Source: an uncultured Collinsella sp. (GTDB taxonomy: Bacteria > Actinomycetota > Coriobacteriia > Coriobacteriales > Coriobacteriaceae). From it: a DNA stretch of 13,450 nucleotides. This document shows positions 13,436 to 13,450 of the stretch, in pieces. A model generated the notes under the pieces. It had not been told where the DNA came from. It worked only from the letters and a program-made list of their open reading frames with translations, and ran no database searches. Both the position numbers and the translations under genes were made by a program. Location of the stretch: the NCBI GenBank assembly GCA_959599915.1, contig CAUGJE010000025.1:1-13450 (forward strand), in the 5' to 3' direction. How positions within the stretch are numbered: position 1 is the stretch's first letter; each line of letters opens with the position of its first letter.

Positions 13436-13450
13436 GAACTCGCGATCGAC

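Noticed and set aside
1..13450. tRNA, rRNA, CRISPR arrays, insertion sequences, phage or toxin-antitoxin genes
   Set aside because: I looked on both strands and saw no cloverleaf, regular spaced repeat array, transposase or integrase motif, or paired small genes of that type.

Overview
The window looks like chromosomal housekeeping DNA from a high-GC anaerobic actinobacterium, most likely of class Coriobacteriia and probably Collinsella or a close relative. The basis is GC-rich third codon positions, strong Shine-Dalgarno sites, an archaeal-type type IA topoisomerase with zinc ribbons and a Lys/Ala/Thr tail, a subgroup Ic aspartate aminotransferase of actinobacterial type, nickel-hydrogenase maturation genes, and the general gene repertoire. 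The genus is judged from memory of such genomes; no search was run.

Layout. From 5260 down to 131 on the minus strand lies a tight cluster: tatA (GTG start at 5260), tatC (overlapping tatA by 1 nt), hypA (its Shine-Dalgarno lies in the last codons of tatC), hypB, and a topoisomerase (TTG start). It closes with a strong hairpin terminator at 66-103. Upstream on the same strand are a stand-alone STAS-domain anti-sigma-factor antagonist (5414-5728) and an aminotransferase (5795-7099). A small plus-strand gene of unknown function (7250-7504) is divergent from the aminotransferase. It converges on nhaA at a shared bidirectional terminator (7536-7574). nhaA (7591-8949), a manganese-dependent pyrophosphatase ppaC (9217-10140) and a ROK-family glucokinase (10308-11261) follow on the minus strand. 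A 340-bp AT-richer intergenic region separates the kinase from a divergent plus-strand pair: a GntR/HutC-type regulator (11602-12321) and mannose-6-phosphate isomerase manA (12397-13329).

How the genes fit. Tat export and HypA/HypB nickel insertion are functionally linked, because the small subunits of [NiFe] hydrogenases carry twin-arginine signals; no hydrogenase structural gene is in the window. The glucokinase, GntR regulator and ManA form a plausible hexose/hexosamine entry point. The other genes (NhaA, PpaC, aminotransferase, STAS protein) are individual housekeeping or signalling functions.

Novelty. I do not see an undescribed multi-gene system, phage, transposon, CRISPR array or RNA gene. 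The points worth a second look are non-coding: a long hairpin at 11306-11365 whose AAAAGGGACAG core recurs inverted on the other side of the kinase gene; mutually exclusive stems after the kinase; a possibly folded nhaA leader; an octamer CTATACTT upstream of three genes; a GAACGTCCC motif beside two terminators; and a hairpin-rich stretch after manA. On the protein side: a TatA/TatB-like subunit with a long acidic extension, a ROK kinase with His in place of a usual zinc-ligand Cys, an orphan STAS protein and an 84-residue unknown.
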